A stretch of 64,000 nucleotides of DNA, from the NCBI GenBank assembly GCA_027482225.1, contig JAIXWD010000017.1, positions 62,001 through 126,000 of the forward strand, read 5' to 3'. Under the pieces are notes generated by a model. The model searched no databases and was not told the DNA's origin. It saw nothing but the letters and a program-made list of their open reading frames with translations. The stretch's first letter is position 1. Every line of letters starts with the position of its first letter. Of the stretch, positions 46,570-55,932 are shown piece after piece. Origin of the DNA: Bacteroidota bacterium. Lineage in GTDB: Bacteria; Bacteroidota; Bacteroidia; UKL13-3. The translations under genes and the position numbers were made by a program.

Positions 46570-47051
46570 ATCACCCGATATAAATTACCAATGTATTCTT
46601 TTAAAATAACACGTGCACGGTAAATGTATACTTTAACCTGACTCTCACTTAATCCTGTAATTTTTCCAATTTCTTTGTAGTTGTACCCTTCATAATCGCG
46701 TAGTAAAACTACAGCACGCTGTATGTCATTTAGTTTGGAGAGTGCTTCATTCAAGATCTCTTTTACATCATTATAATTATTAAACGTAATAAAGTTATTG
46801 TCTTTTGCACTCTCAATATCACCAACAAATTTTTCACGCCTAAAAGCATCTACCATGCCATTGTAGGCTATGGTAAATAGGTATGATTTTACTGTTGCGG
46901 CATCAATATCTGATAGTTTTATCCATAGTTTTTCGAATGCATCTTGCACAATGTCCTTTGCCTTATCCTCATCCTTTATATTTTTGAGTATAAAGCGAAA
47001 TACACCATCGGCATATTGATTAACACAATTGTTGTATTCGTTTACTGTCAT
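46566..47051 (-). CDS. ECF-type sigma-70 factor
   Basis: 161 residues. Region 2 is NQYADGVFRFILKNIKDEDKAKDIVQDAFEKLW followed by the helix YLFTIAYNGMVDAFRRE; region 4 is LNDIQRAVVLLRDYEGYNYKEIGKITGLSESQVKVYIYRARVILK. It lacks regions 1 and 3, as ECF factors do. TACATTTG on the minus strand at 47119-47112 may be its -7 element. First gene of the sigma / anti-sigma-like / GIN-barrel operon, whose envelope product is the likely target. Confidence 0.92.
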   Translation of the reverse strand: MTVNEYNNCVNQYADGVFRFILKNIKDEDKAKDIVQDAFEKLWIKLSDIDAATVKSYLFTIAYNGMVDAFRREKFVGDIESAKDNNFITFNNYNDVKEILNEALSKLNDIQRAVVLLRDYEGYNYKEIGKITGLSESQVKVYIYRARVILKEYIGNLYRVI

Positions 47052-47207
47052 TGGGCTTGTGGTAATACGATTCAGACAGGTAATAAGTTACATGCCCTAT
47101 AAGCATTACTACAAATGTATTGAAATTCAGATTAATAAATATTTACAAGTGATTTCTTGTTATAACAATGACCAAAGTGTAATTTGGTTAAAATTAAAAT
47201 ATACCAA

Positions 47208-47477
47208 ATGAAAGTATTGGAGTTTTTAATTGATGCATTTAGTTGGTTAAAAATCGTTGCATCACCTTTTTTAATAGCAGTAATTATTGCTGTAATTATT
47301 TACCTCAATGTATCGGGAATTTTAGGCCTAATATTATCTATAAGTATACTCTTGATTGGAGTTGTTGTAGGAGTAATTTTGGCTACACGTATCTGGAAAA
47401 CGCAAGGCACAACCACTTTTTTAGCGCGTATCCATGCAACTCCTGAATTGGATAAAATAAACCACGAAAAAAAATAG
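47208..47477 (+). CDS. small two-helix membrane protein
   Basis: 89 residues with ATG at 47208 (an in-frame TTG lies at 47184). Two transmembrane helices (about 17-36 and 39-60) are followed by a soluble tail with IWKTQGTTTFLARIHATPELDK. No family recognised. Its stop and that of oxyR lie 3 bp apart; a weak AT-only inverted repeat (AAAAAATAGT / ACTATTTTTT, 47469-47502) spans both stops and could terminate both. Confidence 0.6.
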   Translation: MKVLEFLIDAFSWLKIVASPFLIAVIIAVIIYLNVSGILGLILSISILLIGVVVGVILATRIWKTQGTTTFLARIHATPELDKINHEKK

Positions 47478-47479
47478 TT

Positions 47480-48418
47480 TTAAAACTCAACCACTATTTT
47501 TTCCCTATCTTTTTTCATTCGCGCTGGTATTGCTGCAAGTAGCGCGGCTGTAAAACTTTCAATTAATTGTTTTTTCAAATCAACCCGATGGATTACCATA
47601 CTAATCTCGCGAACTGGATCTGGTTTTTTGAAGTACCTTACGCGTTCCATCTGTTCGTCATTAAAGTCAAAAATACTTAATTCGGGTAAGATGGTTATGC
47701 CTCTGTTTACTTCCACCATTTTTTTAAGTGTTTCAAGGCTGCCTGTATGGTATTGAAACTGCTTATTTTTAGAGTTTCCTTTATTTCCTGTACAAAGATT
47801 TAAAACTTGGTTGCGCAAACAGTGCCCTTCGTTTAGTATCCATGTTTCTGTGGGGTCAATATCTTCTGGCACCAAAGTTTTTTTACTAAACAATTTATTG
47901 TCTTCACTCATGTATGCCACCAATGGCTCGTAAAACATTGGTGTGTATTGTAAATAACCAGCCTCAATTGGTGTGGCCATAATGCCACAATCTAATTGAT
48001 CATTTTTAAGCTGTTGTAAAATTTGGTTGGTTGTAATTTCTGCAATTTCTATATTTACTTTAGGATTATTTTTCATGAAATCGACCAAAAACAATGGCAA
48101 CACATAAGGGGCTATTGTGGGTATAATTCCTATTCTAAGTTGGCCTGTTAATTCACCTTTTTTATCTTCATTAACAACTTCTGTCAATCGGTTACATTGC
48201 TTTATAATTTCTCTTGCCTGTTGTATTATGCTTTTACCAATTTCTGTAGCAACCACTGGCTGTCTACTTCTATCAAAAATTCTAATACCGAGTTCGCGCT
48301 CTAACTTTTGAATTTGCATACTCAATGCAGGCTGACTTACTGAACATTTTTCGGCAGCAGTTAAAAAGTTACCATGAGTATCTACTGCTATCACGTATTC
48401 AAGTTGTGTAATTGTCAT
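47480..48418 (-). CDS. oxyR: hydrogen peroxide sensor OxyR (LysR family)
   Basis: 312-residue LysR-type regulator. N-terminal helix-turn-helix: LEYVIAVDTHGNFLTAAEKCSVSQPALSMQIQKLE. In the sensor domain EGHCLRNQVLNLC contains Cys200 and Cys209, with the same spacing as the redox pair Cys199/Cys208 of E. coli OxyR, so peroxide sensing by disulfide formation is expected. TAAATTTG (minus strand, 48442-48435) is a possible -7 element. No catalase or peroxidase gene is adjacent. Confidence 0.9.
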   Translation of the reverse strand: MTITQLEYVIAVDTHGNFLTAAEKCSVSQPALSMQIQKLERELGIRIFDRSRQPVVATEIGKSIIQQAREIIKQCNRLTEVVNEDKKGELTGQLRIGIIPTIAPYVLPLFLVDFMKNNPKVNIEIAEITTNQILQQLKNDQLDCGIMATPIEAGYLQYTPMFYEPLVAYMSEDNKLFSKKTLVPEDIDPTETWILNEGHCLRNQVLNLCTGNKGNSKNKQFQYHTGSLETLKKMVEVNRGITILPELSIFDFNDEQMERVRYFKKPDPVREISMVIHRVDLKKQLIESFTAALLAAIPARMKKDREKIVVEF

Positions 48419-48490
48419 ATCAACAAAACTAATACAAATTTACTTTATATAGCTTTGGTTGATATTTATCAGATTTCATACCAATAATTA

Positions 48491-49240
48491 TCAGGAAATA
48501 AAACACATAATATGTTTTGCTAGTACATCCGATTCTTCAATATGACCCATGTGTGCGCTGTTATTTAAATAGGCTACGTAGCTCTGTTTACATAGTAAAG
48601 ATTGTTTCAACATATCTTCTTGAGGTATTAGTTCATCGTACTTACCAATTCCCCAGAAAACTGGTAAATCTGTTTGCGCTAAAAAAGCAAAAGAGTCTTC
48701 CCTGTTTTTCATGGCCATTAAAGCCTCGTTTAACCCTTCAGTTGTAAAATTTTCTGCTAGGTTAATGTAATATGGTGTAATTAATTCCTGTGGTGTATTA
48801 CGTTGAAATAATGGGGGAATAAAATTTCTTACATAAAATGATGCTCCTTTTTCGTTTATTAGCCTTTTTGCTTGGTCGCGTTTTAGTTTGTGTTCTTCGA
48901 TGTCGGGTTTCGCAGTGCTGTGTAACAAGCCAAATGACGAAAGCATATGATTGTATTTTTTCGCGAAGGCTAGTGTAACATAACCACCCATGCTATGACC
49001 AATCATCACAACATTATGTTCTCCCAAATCAACTAATAATTCATATACTGCATCAGCCATGCGTTCCATAGATGAATTATGTTGTACTGCTGATTGTCCT
49101 GCGCCTGGTAAATCAGGGGTGATTATTTTACAATGCGCTTTAAGCAACAACACCTGCTTATCGAAGCAGGTGTTGTTTTCACAAAATCCGTGAAGTAGCA
49201 CTACTGTTTTGCCTATTCCGGCTGTAGTGTAGTGTAACAT
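48491..49240 (-). CDS. alpha/beta hydrolase
   Basis: 249 residues of alpha/beta-hydrolase fold. Oxyanion strand VVLLHGFCEN near residue 13; nucleophile Ser83 in MIGHSMGGY; acidic residue likely in WGIGKYDELIP near 195 and His in NSAHMGHIEE near 230. No signal peptide, so cytoplasmic. Substrate cannot be inferred. It lies 13 bp after the PpiD-like gene on the same strand and probably shares its transcript. Confidence 0.88.
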   Translation of the reverse strand: MLHYTTAGIGKTVVLLHGFCENNTCFDKQVLLLKAHCKIITPDLPGAGQSAVQHNSSMERMADAVYELLVDLGEHNVVMIGHSMGGYVTLAFAKKYNHMLSSFGLLHSTAKPDIEEHKLKRDQAKRLINEKGASFYVRNFIPPLFQRNTPQELITPYYINLAENFTTEGLNEALMAMKNREDSFAFLAQTDLPVFWGIGKYDELIPQEDMLKQSLLCKQSYVAYLNNSAHMGHIEESDVLAKHIMCFIS

Positions 49241-49253
49241 ATTAATTTAGATT

Positions 49254-51362
49254 TTAGTAGAATTTGTGTCTGTTATCTTGCACATTTTTCAACTCTTTTA
49301 ATGTTTCAAAAGTTGCATATTCTATACGTTGAGATAACTGAGTTTGAACTTCGTTTTTAAATATACTAAAATCAGTAATTATTGGAGCCTCGTTTACTTT
49401 ATTTATTGAATAAATGTAAACAGCGTTATCACCTTTTAATGGCCCAGTTATTTTGCCAGTGGCTTTTGTGCCAAATAAAGTACCTACCATAATATTATCA
49501 GGACCAATATAAGCAATGTTATTGTTATCAAATGATTGTCCTGTTATTGGAGTTATGCTTAGTTGTAATTTGGCAGCTACATCTTGCATGTTTTTAGCAC
49601 CGGTTAATGCAGTTGTAGCTTTTTCTAAAAGTTGTTCAGCTTTTTTCTCTTTACGATAATCAGCTTCAACTCTTGCTTTTACTGTTTCAAAATCTGCATT
49701 ACCTTTTTCACGAACTGCTGTTAATACTGCAACGATGAATTTATCATTTATTGAGAATACCTCAGAGATGTCTCCCTTTTTCGCATTAAAGGCCCATCGA
49801 ACAGCCTCACGTGCTTCTGTTAAACCACCCAATTGTTTGTCGTTTTCACGAACAAACTCTGCGGTTCTTTTGATCAACTTTTGGTCAGTAATTAATTTTT
49901 CAAACTCCTCGGCATTATTACAATTTGCTACAAATTGACTTGCTGCATTGTACGCTGTTGAGGTTGTTGCTTCACTTGGTTGTATAGCACGACTTAATAC
50001 TCCAGCACAAACCAATTTCTTCGATTTATCTTCTGTAATTTTTAGTATATGAACGCCAAATTGTGTTTTTAACACTAGCATATCACCTTTTTTACCTGCT
50101 AATACAGCATTATTAAATTCTTTAACCATTTGGCCTTCGCTGAACCAACCTAGTTCACCACCACGTTGAGCCGTTCCATCTGTTCCGTGTTGCGCTGCCA
50201 TTGCACCAAAATCTGCACCGCCTTTAATTTGAGCCATTACCTCGTTTGCTTTTTTAACGGTAGCAGCGGTATCACCATTTTCTGTCTTAAATAAAATATG
50301 GCTTGCACGCATTTGATATACGCTATCCTGTTTCGTACCTATGATTTTGTAAATATTGTATTTGCCTTCGCTAAAAATTGGTCCTACTATAGTACCAACT
50401 GAATCACGGAATAAACGAGCTGCTATCTCCTCAGGATATCCTGAGCGAGGTTTAGCTGTTGGGTCAAATTTAACATCGCTATTTGCATCAACATATAAAG
50501 TATCGTTTGTGGCGTTGGCGAATTGAACCAATTGGTCTGTTACCCACTTTTCAGCTGCTGCTGTATCAGTTGAACTCGCAACGGCATCAAACATTAAAAA
50601 GTCTAATTTACGGCTGTTTTCTTTTTCGGCATACTTCTTCATGTTTTTATTCATGTATGCTTTTAGGTCGCTTTCTTCTGCAGTGATACTAGAATCTGGA
50701 ATACTGAAATAATTTAAAGCTACCGCGTCAACATCAACCGTTTTAGAGCGATTGGTGTATAATGTTTTTGCCTCCAAAGAAGTAGCAAAAACACCCTTAC
50801 GGATTAAACTATAATATTTTTTAGTTAATGCATCTTTTAACAAGTAAGTTTCAAAGTCGTGTAAACGTTTTTTGGCGTCAGCATCTCCTTTTTCATTAAT
50901 TTGTTTAAGGTTACTTATAACCATCGACTTGTCAAAAACACCTGTTTGAGGATTAGTGAAAGATTGTTTTACTTGTGGGTGAATATTGTCTCCAACAAAC
51001 ATGTCGGTTAACTCTTCATTTGTTACTTTAATACCAAGGTCTTCGTATTCGCCTTCCATAATTCCCTCCATAATCATTTGGCTCCAAGTTTGTTCGCGTA
51101 CCATATCAATAGTATTTTGATCCATTGGGGCATCTGGGCCCATTTGCTGGCGTGTTAACTCCGTATTTTCTGTAACTTTTGCCTCGAATGCCTTTACACC
51201 TATCTCTTCGTCATCAATTACACCTACACTTGTACTTTGCGAACCGCCAAAAATACGACTGTTGCTTTGTAACGCATCCGAAATTACAAATAGCGCTAAA
51301 GCACCGCCAACCACTACTATGGCTAAGCCCGATCTGTTTCTGATTTTCTCTAATATCGACAT
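49254..51362 (-). CDS. PpiD/SurA-like membrane-anchored peptidyl-prolyl isomerase
   Basis: 702-residue periplasmic foldase tethered by one N-terminal helix (about 12-29, SGLAIVVVGGALALFVIS). A SurA-type N-terminal region (about 40-240) is followed by a parvulin domain (about 345-440: ASHILFKTENGDTAATV, GGELGWFSEGQMVKEFN and KTQFGVHILKITE) and a further helical and degenerate parvulin-like region. The architecture is that of PpiD. It likely assists folding of exported proteins at the inner membrane. Confidence 0.9.
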   Translation of the reverse strand: MSILEKIRNRSGLAIVVVGGALALFVISDALQSNSRIFGGSQSTSVGVIDDEEIGVKAFEAKVTENTELTRQQMGPDAPMDQNTIDMVREQTWSQMIMEGIMEGEYEDLGIKVTNEELTDMFVGDNIHPQVKQSFTNPQTGVFDKSMVISNLKQINEKGDADAKKRLHDFETYLLKDALTKKYYSLIRKGVFATSLEAKTLYTNRSKTVDVDAVALNYFSIPDSSITAEESDLKAYMNKNMKKYAEKENSRKLDFLMFDAVASSTDTAAAEKWVTDQLVQFANATNDTLYVDANSDVKFDPTAKPRSGYPEEIAARLFRDSVGTIVGPIFSEGKYNIYKIIGTKQDSVYQMRASHILFKTENGDTAATVKKANEVMAQIKGGADFGAMAAQHGTDGTAQRGGELGWFSEGQMVKEFNNAVLAGKKGDMLVLKTQFGVHILKITEDKSKKLVCAGVLSRAIQPSEATTSTAYNAASQFVANCNNAEEFEKLITDQKLIKRTAEFVRENDKQLGGLTEAREAVRWAFNAKKGDISEVFSINDKFIVAVLTAVREKGNADFETVKARVEADYRKEKKAEQLLEKATTALTGAKNMQDVAAKLQLSITPITGQSFDNNNIAYIGPDNIMVGTLFGTKATGKITGPLKGDNAVYIYSINKVNEAPIITDFSIFKNEVQTQLSQRIEYATFETLKELKNVQDNRHKFY

Positions 51363-51406
51363 GTTGTATCTAGTTATTTATTTATTATTCAATTTTTATA
51401 AGCGAG

Positions 51407-51437
51407 CGAAAATAAATTTGTTAATCGTATAAAGCAA
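51407..51437 (-). promoter_or_regulatory. promoter of the PpiD-like gene
   Basis: On the minus strand TTG (51437-51435), 20-nt spacer and TATTTTCG (51414-51407). The same spacing and TTCG variant are seen before rplM. It lies 44 bp upstream of the start codon. Confidence 0.55.
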
Positions 51438-51498
51438 CAAAATTTAGCTTGCAGGTTAGCTTTAAAATCAAAACTTTGCAAACAATTCGTAAGTAAAC

Positions 51499-52230
51499 AT
51501 GAATAATTCATCGACAAATACCACAAGCAAAACTCGTTTATTGCTAATTCCCAACTATTTAGCCGATGATAATCCCTCTGATTTTATTGCAGATTTTGTG
51601 CGTCATCAAGTTCACCACTTAAAATATTTTATTGTAGAGAATGAAAAAATAGCCCGTAGCTTAATAAATAAGCTTAAATTAGAATCAACGCAACAAGAGT
51701 TAACCATACTTTTATGGAACGAACACAGTAAGGCTGAGGATATGCGTGAAATTACCGATATGTTTAAACATGGATTTGATGTTGGTATAATTACGGATGC
51801 TGGCTTACCATGTATAGCTGATCCGGGTTCTGATGTAGTCAAAATAGCTCATGAAAAAGGCATTGAGGTTATTCCGCTACCTGGTGCATCAAGTATTTTT
51901 ATGGCTTTAATGTCTAGTGGTTTTAACGGACAAGGCTTTACTTTTAATGGATATTTACCAATAGACAAAATTCAAAGGGCTAAAAAAATTAAGCAACTTG
52001 AAAGTGATTTGTTTACGCGCAAGCAAACACAAATTTTTATGGAAGCACCTTATCGCAATAACCAATTATTGACTGATGTATTGGCTAATTGTGCACCTCA
52101 AACGAAATTATGTATAGCATGTAATATTAGTTCTGCCGAGGGCTTTATTAAAACCAAAACCATCTCACAGTGGCGACAACAATTGCCTGATTTGCATAAG
52201 AAGCCTGTAATATTTGTTTTAGGTATTTGA
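51499..52230 (+). CDS. RsmI-family SAM-dependent methyltransferase
   Basis: 243 residues of tetrapyrrole-methylase fold. GIITDAGLPCIADPGSDVVKIAHEKG near residue 93 and EVIPLPGASSIFMALMSSGFNGQGFTFNGYLP near 125 are the hallmarks of the 16S rRNA C1402 2'-O-methyltransferase RsmI. The N-terminus is atypical (no YVVATPIGN start) and the C-terminal domain is missing, as in the second RsmI-like paralogue found in many Bacteroidota. Hence family is certain but the exact rRNA target is not. A likely promoter is TTG at 51449-51451 with AAACTTTG at 51471-51478. Confidence 0.82.
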   Translation: MNNSSTNTTSKTRLLLIPNYLADDNPSDFIADFVRHQVHHLKYFIVENEKIARSLINKLKLESTQQELTILLWNEHSKAEDMREITDMFKHGFDVGIITDAGLPCIADPGSDVVKIAHEKGIEVIPLPGASSIFMALMSSGFNGQGFTFNGYLPIDKIQRAKKIKQLESDLFTRKQTQIFMEAPYRNNQLLTDVLANCAPQTKLCIACNISSAEGFIKTKTISQWRQQLPDLHKKPVIFVLGI

Positions 52231-52407
52231 TTTTGAAAACCAAATAACATTTAAAAGTAGTGTTATTAGAGTCATCGAAATGATGCTTAAAATACGAATG
52301 TGTAATTAACTTTGGATTTTAGTGTGTAAGAATTTGGTCGACTTAGGTTTAATTGCATACATAGCAAGGGAATTAAACCATGTTTTTTGTGATTTTAATT
52401 AAAATGA

Positions 52408-52437
52408 TTGCTTTTTATTCAGTTATTACTAATTTTG
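52408..52437 (+). promoter_or_regulatory. promoter of the TetR-paa operon
   Basis: TTG at 52408-52410, 19-nt spacer and TAATTTTG at 52430-52437, a full match to the Bacteroidota consensus, 18 bp before the TetR start codon. Confidence 0.7.
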
Positions 52438-52453
52438 CCTAACACATGTTAGG
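52438..52453 (+). promoter_or_regulatory. palindromic operator for the TetR regulator
   Basis: CCTAACA CA TGTTAGG: perfect 7-bp arms around a 2-bp centre, starting on the base after the -7 element and ending 2 bp before the TetR start codon. It covers the expected transcription start, so binding would block the promoter. I take it as an autoregulatory TetR site. Confidence 0.65.
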
Positions 52454-52455
52454 TT

Positions 52456-53067
52456 ATGTCGGAATTACTCACAACCAATAGGAAAGAACAATTGCTTGAA
52501 GTGGCTGCTAAGTTATTTAAGCAAAGGGGTTATGCCGCTACTTCCATGCGTGATTTAGCTGCAGAGTTGGGTATTGAAGCCGCTAGTTTATACCACCACA
52601 TCAAATCAAAGGAAGAGATTTTAGAAACCATATGTTTTGATTTGGCATCAAAGTTTAGCAATGTGATAGCCGAAGTAAATGACATTTACTTTAATGCTGA
52701 GGAAAAACTTAGAACAGCCATAAAAAATCATGTTCAAATTATTACCCAAAACACCAATCAATCAGCCGTTTTTTTGCATGAGTGGCGTAACCTAAGTGAG
52801 CCTAAATTAAGTGAATTTATGAAATTGCGGGATGCATATGAAAAAGGCATACGTGTGATACTAAAAGATGGTATGAATGAAGACGTTTTTGATGATGTAG
52901 ATGATAAATTTGCCTCTTTAACCATATTGTCAACCGTAAATTGGATTAACGAATGGTATAATCCAAATGGTAAAATGAGCACTGAAGAAATAGCTCAAAA
53001 GTTAAGCGACTTTATTTTGGGTGGGTTAAGAAAAAAGATGGTAACAGACATTAATTATAAACCATAA
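52456..53067 (+). CDS. TetR/AcrR family regulator of the phenylacetate genes
   Basis: 203 residues. N-terminal TetR helix-turn-helix: RKEQLLEVAAKLFKQRGYAATSMRDLAAELGIEAASLYHHIKSKEEIL. The C-terminal ligand domain (about 60-203) is helical. It sits 77 bp before paaA on the same strand, so it likely represses the paa operon and itself and responds to phenylacetyl-CoA or a related acyl-CoA, as PaaR does (inference from position). A perfect palindrome lies directly before its start codon. Confidence 0.85.
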   Translation: MSELLTTNRKEQLLEVAAKLFKQRGYAATSMRDLAAELGIEAASLYHHIKSKEEILETICFDLASKFSNVIAEVNDIYFNAEEKLRTAIKNHVQIITQNTNQSAVFLHEWRNLSEPKLSEFMKLRDAYEKGIRVILKDGMNEDVFDDVDDKFASLTILSTVNWINEWYNPNGKMSTEEIAQKLSDFILGGLRKKMVTDINYKP

Positions 53068-53144
53068 CATCAAGAAAATCTGAAACGCAAATCGTTTTTT
53101 GCATAATTACAAACTATAAAAAAGTAACTAATAATTAAAAAAAT

Positions 53145-54134
53145 ATGTACGGAAATGCTTACATCGATCCAAATGAAAAGGCTAACGCAATGATAGCTGG
53201 AGAGGATCCAATTAAATTAGCTGAATTTGAGGCGCGTATTGCCCGTGGCGAAAAAATTGAACCTAAAGATTGGATGCCCAAAGAGTACCGCAAGCAACTC
53301 ATTCGTATGATTGAGCAACATGGCCACTCAGAAATAATTGGAGCATTGCCTGAAGGAACTTGGATAACACGTGCACCAGGCTTTAAGCGTAAAATGGCAT
53401 TAATGGCTAAAGTACAAGATGAAGTTGGTCATGCACAACTATTATATAGTGCTGCAGAAACGTTAGGCAAAAGTCGTGAAGACATGACCAACGACTTAAT
53501 TACGGGAAAAAGTAAATATAGTAACGTGTTTAATTACCCTGCATTTACTTGGGCTGATGCATGTATTATTGCTTGGTTAATTGATGCAGGTGCTATTATT
53601 AACCAAGTTGCAAATGCAAAAGGAAGTTATGGTCCCTACTGTCGTGCTTTAGATAGAATTTGTACAGAAGAAAGTTTCCACTTAAAATACGGCCATGATA
53701 ATGTAGTAACCCTTGCAACTGGAACACCAATTCAGCGCCAAATGGTTCAGGAAGCTTTAACCCGTTGGTGGCCCCCAATCATGCACTTTTTTGGCCCAAG
53801 TGATAAAATTTCACAACACTCCGAGATACTTATGCGTTGGAAAGTAAAGATGGCAAGTAATGATGATATGCGCCAGCAGTTTTTAAATATGTACGTTCCC
53901 AAAATTTGGGATTTAGGTTTAGTACTTCCAGACCCTAAATTGAAGTTAAACGAAGAAACTAAGAAGTGGGAATATACAGAACCTGATTGGGATGAGTTTA
54001 AGCGTGTTATTAATGGTGGTGGTCCTTGCAATGCCGAACGTTTGGCTGTGCGTAGAATGGCTGAAGAAAGAGGTCGTTGGGTGCGTAAGGCACTTTATAA
54101 TGCTACAGAAAAATACGTTACTCCATTGGCCTAA
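53145..54134 (+). CDS. paaA: phenylacetyl-CoA 1,2-epoxidase catalytic subunit PaaA
   Basis: 329 residues. Di-iron monooxygenase subunit that epoxidises the aromatic ring of phenylacetyl-Co[34 protein letters not shown] starts the helical bundle; iron ligands are expected in [17 protein letters not shown] near residue 88 (ExxH) and [14 protein letters not shown] near 175 (ExxH). Length equals that of other PaaA proteins. First structural gene of the operon; paaB follows after 10 bp. Confidence 0.96.
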   Translation: MYGNAYIDPNEKANAMIAGEDPIKLAEFEARIARGEKIEPKDWMPKEYRKQLIRMIEQHGHSEIIGALPEGTWITRAPGFKRKMALMAKVQDEVGHAQLLYSAAETLGKSREDMTNDLITGKSKYSNVFNYPAFTWADACIIAWLIDAGAIINQVANAKGSYGPYCRALDRICTEESFHLKYGHDNVVTLATGTPIQRQMVQEALTRWWPPIMHFFGPSDKISQHSEILMRWKVKMASNDDMRQQFLNMYVPKIWDLGLVLPDPKLKLNEETKKWEYTEPDWDEFKRVINGGGPCNAERLAVRRMAEERGRWVRKALYNATEKYVTPLA

Positions 54135-54144
54135 TTTTTAGTTT

Positions 54145-54516
54145 ATGATTAAATCACTAGACCCGCGCGTTACACGCGAAAACATAGAAGAAAACAACCT
54201 TATTGCGCCCTTAACTCCAATGGATAATTGGGAAACCTATGAGGTGTTTCACCAAAAAAAACGCGGTGATCAACATATGCATGTTGGTATTGTTCATGCT
54301 CCAAATCCTGAAATGGCTTTGTTATTTGGAAAAGAGCAATACGGACGTAGAAGTATAACAGCAAATATTTGGGTGGTTAAAACAGCGAATGTTTTTGCAA
54401 GCGAATACGATGATGCCGATATGTTTGAAACAACACCCGAAAAGCAATACCGTGAAGCCGGTGGCTATAAGGTGATGGATAAAATCAATAAATACAAGAA
54501 GGCGAATAAGGCGTAA
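54145..54516 (+). CDS. paaB: phenylacetyl-CoA epoxidase subunit PaaB
   Basis: 123 residues, longer than the about 95 of E. coli PaaB, with extra residues at both ends. NWETYEVFHQKKRGDQHMHVGIVHAPNPEMALLFGKEQYGRR is the family core, followed by NIWVVKTANV. It is needed for the active PaaABC(E) complex, probably for electron transfer. Its TAA shares a base with the ATG of the membrane-protein gene that follows. Confidence 0.94.
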   Translation: MIKSLDPRVTRENIEENNLIAPLTPMDNWETYEVFHQKKRGDQHMHVGIVHAPNPEMALLFGKEQYGRRSITANIWVVKTANVFASEYDDADMFETTPEKQYREAGGYKVMDKINKYKKANKA

Positions 54517-55931
54517 TGACTTTTGAAAAAATTATTACGTATGTAGGGCATACTTTCATGTTAATCCTTATTTTTTTCTCGATATTTTTTTATCAGGAAA
54601 GAATGTTACATACGGATAATGCTTATGGTGTTTTAACTTTAATTAACACAGAAAACTTTATCATACCTCATTATAGGTATCCGCTGGTATTAACTCAGTT
54701 TTTACCACTGTTAGCCATAAAGTTTAATGCAAGTTTAAAAACAGTAATTATGGCTTATTCAGCTAATTTTTACTTACTCTACTATATATGTTTTTTGGCG
54801 GCAATGTATGCTTACAAAAACTTAAAAGTGTCGTTAATCATTGTATTTACTTTATTGGTAACAACCAGCGAAATTTTCTTTCTTCAAACAGAAGTTGCGC
54901 ATGGGTTGGTATTTGGTTCTTTGTTTTATGCATGGCTTAATATCACTAAAACAGCATTAAGCAATTTTAAAAAATTTGCTCACCATTTAATGGGTGTGTT
55001 TATTTTTTTAATCGCGGTACTTTTTCATCCATTATCAGCTTTGTTCACAGTATTCGTTCTAGTTTGGAATGTGATTGAAAAACGAAATTGGTCTGATGTG
55101 AAGTCAATGGTATTTTTAGTACTAACTATTTTGGTTTTGATTATCAAAGCTAAACTAACTCCTGTAGGCTCTTATGAAGAAAGTTTTTACCAATCCAAAG
55201 AGTTGTTGTTGAGTGCATTATTAAACCTGCACAACTCCTATGTTTTTAAGTTTTTTATTTTGCGTTTACAAGGCTTGTATTTGCTTCCAACTATTATGTT
55301 ACTAATTACAATAGGCTGGTTCAGTTACAAAAAGCAATGGCTAAAGTTATTGTTTTTATTTCTGGTATCTATTGGTTATGTAGTTTTAGCCTCTGTGATG
55401 TTTAAGGGCGATTCTGAGATCATGATGGAACGTATTTTTTTATGCTACGGTGCCATTGTTTCAATAGGTTTTGTCAATGTTTTGTTTGATGCCAGCTTAA
55501 TCTATCAACAAAAAAATGTACACCTTTTCTTAACCATTTTAACCGCAGGATGTTTGTCTGCAGGTATTGTTAAAATATTAGAGGCATCGGTAAAATACAA
55601 TTACAGATTAAGTTTAGTTAAACAACAAGCTGAAACAGCACAAATGTATGAAGGATCAAAATTTTATGTTTTAAATAAAGATGTTTCTTACCCTTTTGCC
55701 ATGTGGGCAAATGCCTGTGAGCAACTATTGTATAGTGCAATACATCACCCTAAAAAAGTGAAAACAGTATATATTTTTAACAATGAAACCGATGTACAAA
55801 AAACATTAATTGATATTAAACCAAATATGTTTTTGATGGTATCATTTTACCTCACACTAAACGACAACCAATTAAACGCAAAGTATTTTACATTAGCACC
55901 TGATACTTATAAATATTTAAAATTGAATTGA
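54516..55931 (+). CDS. polytopic membrane protein of unknown function within the paa operon
   Basis: 471 residues with about ten transmembrane helices between 8 and 375 and a soluble C-terminal part of about 95 residues. The layout (an early periplasmic loop with ERMLHTDNAYGVLTLINTENFIIPHYRYPL, then many helices) resembles GT-C-type glycosyltransferases, but no decisive motif is seen. The ATG overlaps the paaB stop by one base and paaC begins 1 bp after its stop, so it is translated as part of the operon. The base composition looks like that of its neighbours. Such a gene is not part of known paa operons. Confidence 0.75.
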   Translation: MTFEKIITYVGHTFMLILIFFSIFFYQERMLHTDNAYGVLTLINTENFIIPHYRYPLVLTQFLPLLAIKFNASLKTVIMAYSANFYLLYYICFLAAMYAYKNLKVSLIIVFTLLVTTSEIFFLQTEVAHGLVFGSLFYAWLNITKTALSNFKKFAHHLMGVFIFLIAVLFHPLSALFTVFVLVWNVIEKRNWSDVKSMVFLVLTILVLIIKAKLTPVGSYEESFYQSKELLLSALLNLHNSYVFKFFILRLQGLYLLPTIMLLITIGWFSYKKQWLKLLFLFLVSIGYVVLASVMFKGDSEIMMERIFLCYGAIVSIGFVNVLFDASLIYQQKNVHLFLTILTAGCLSAGIVKILEASVKYNYRLSLVKQQAETAQMYEGSKFYVLNKDVSYPFAMWANACEQLLYSAIHHPKKVKTVYIFNNETDVQKTLIDIKPNMFLMVSFYLTLNDNQLNAKYFTLAPDTYKYLKLN

Positions 55932-55932
55932 T

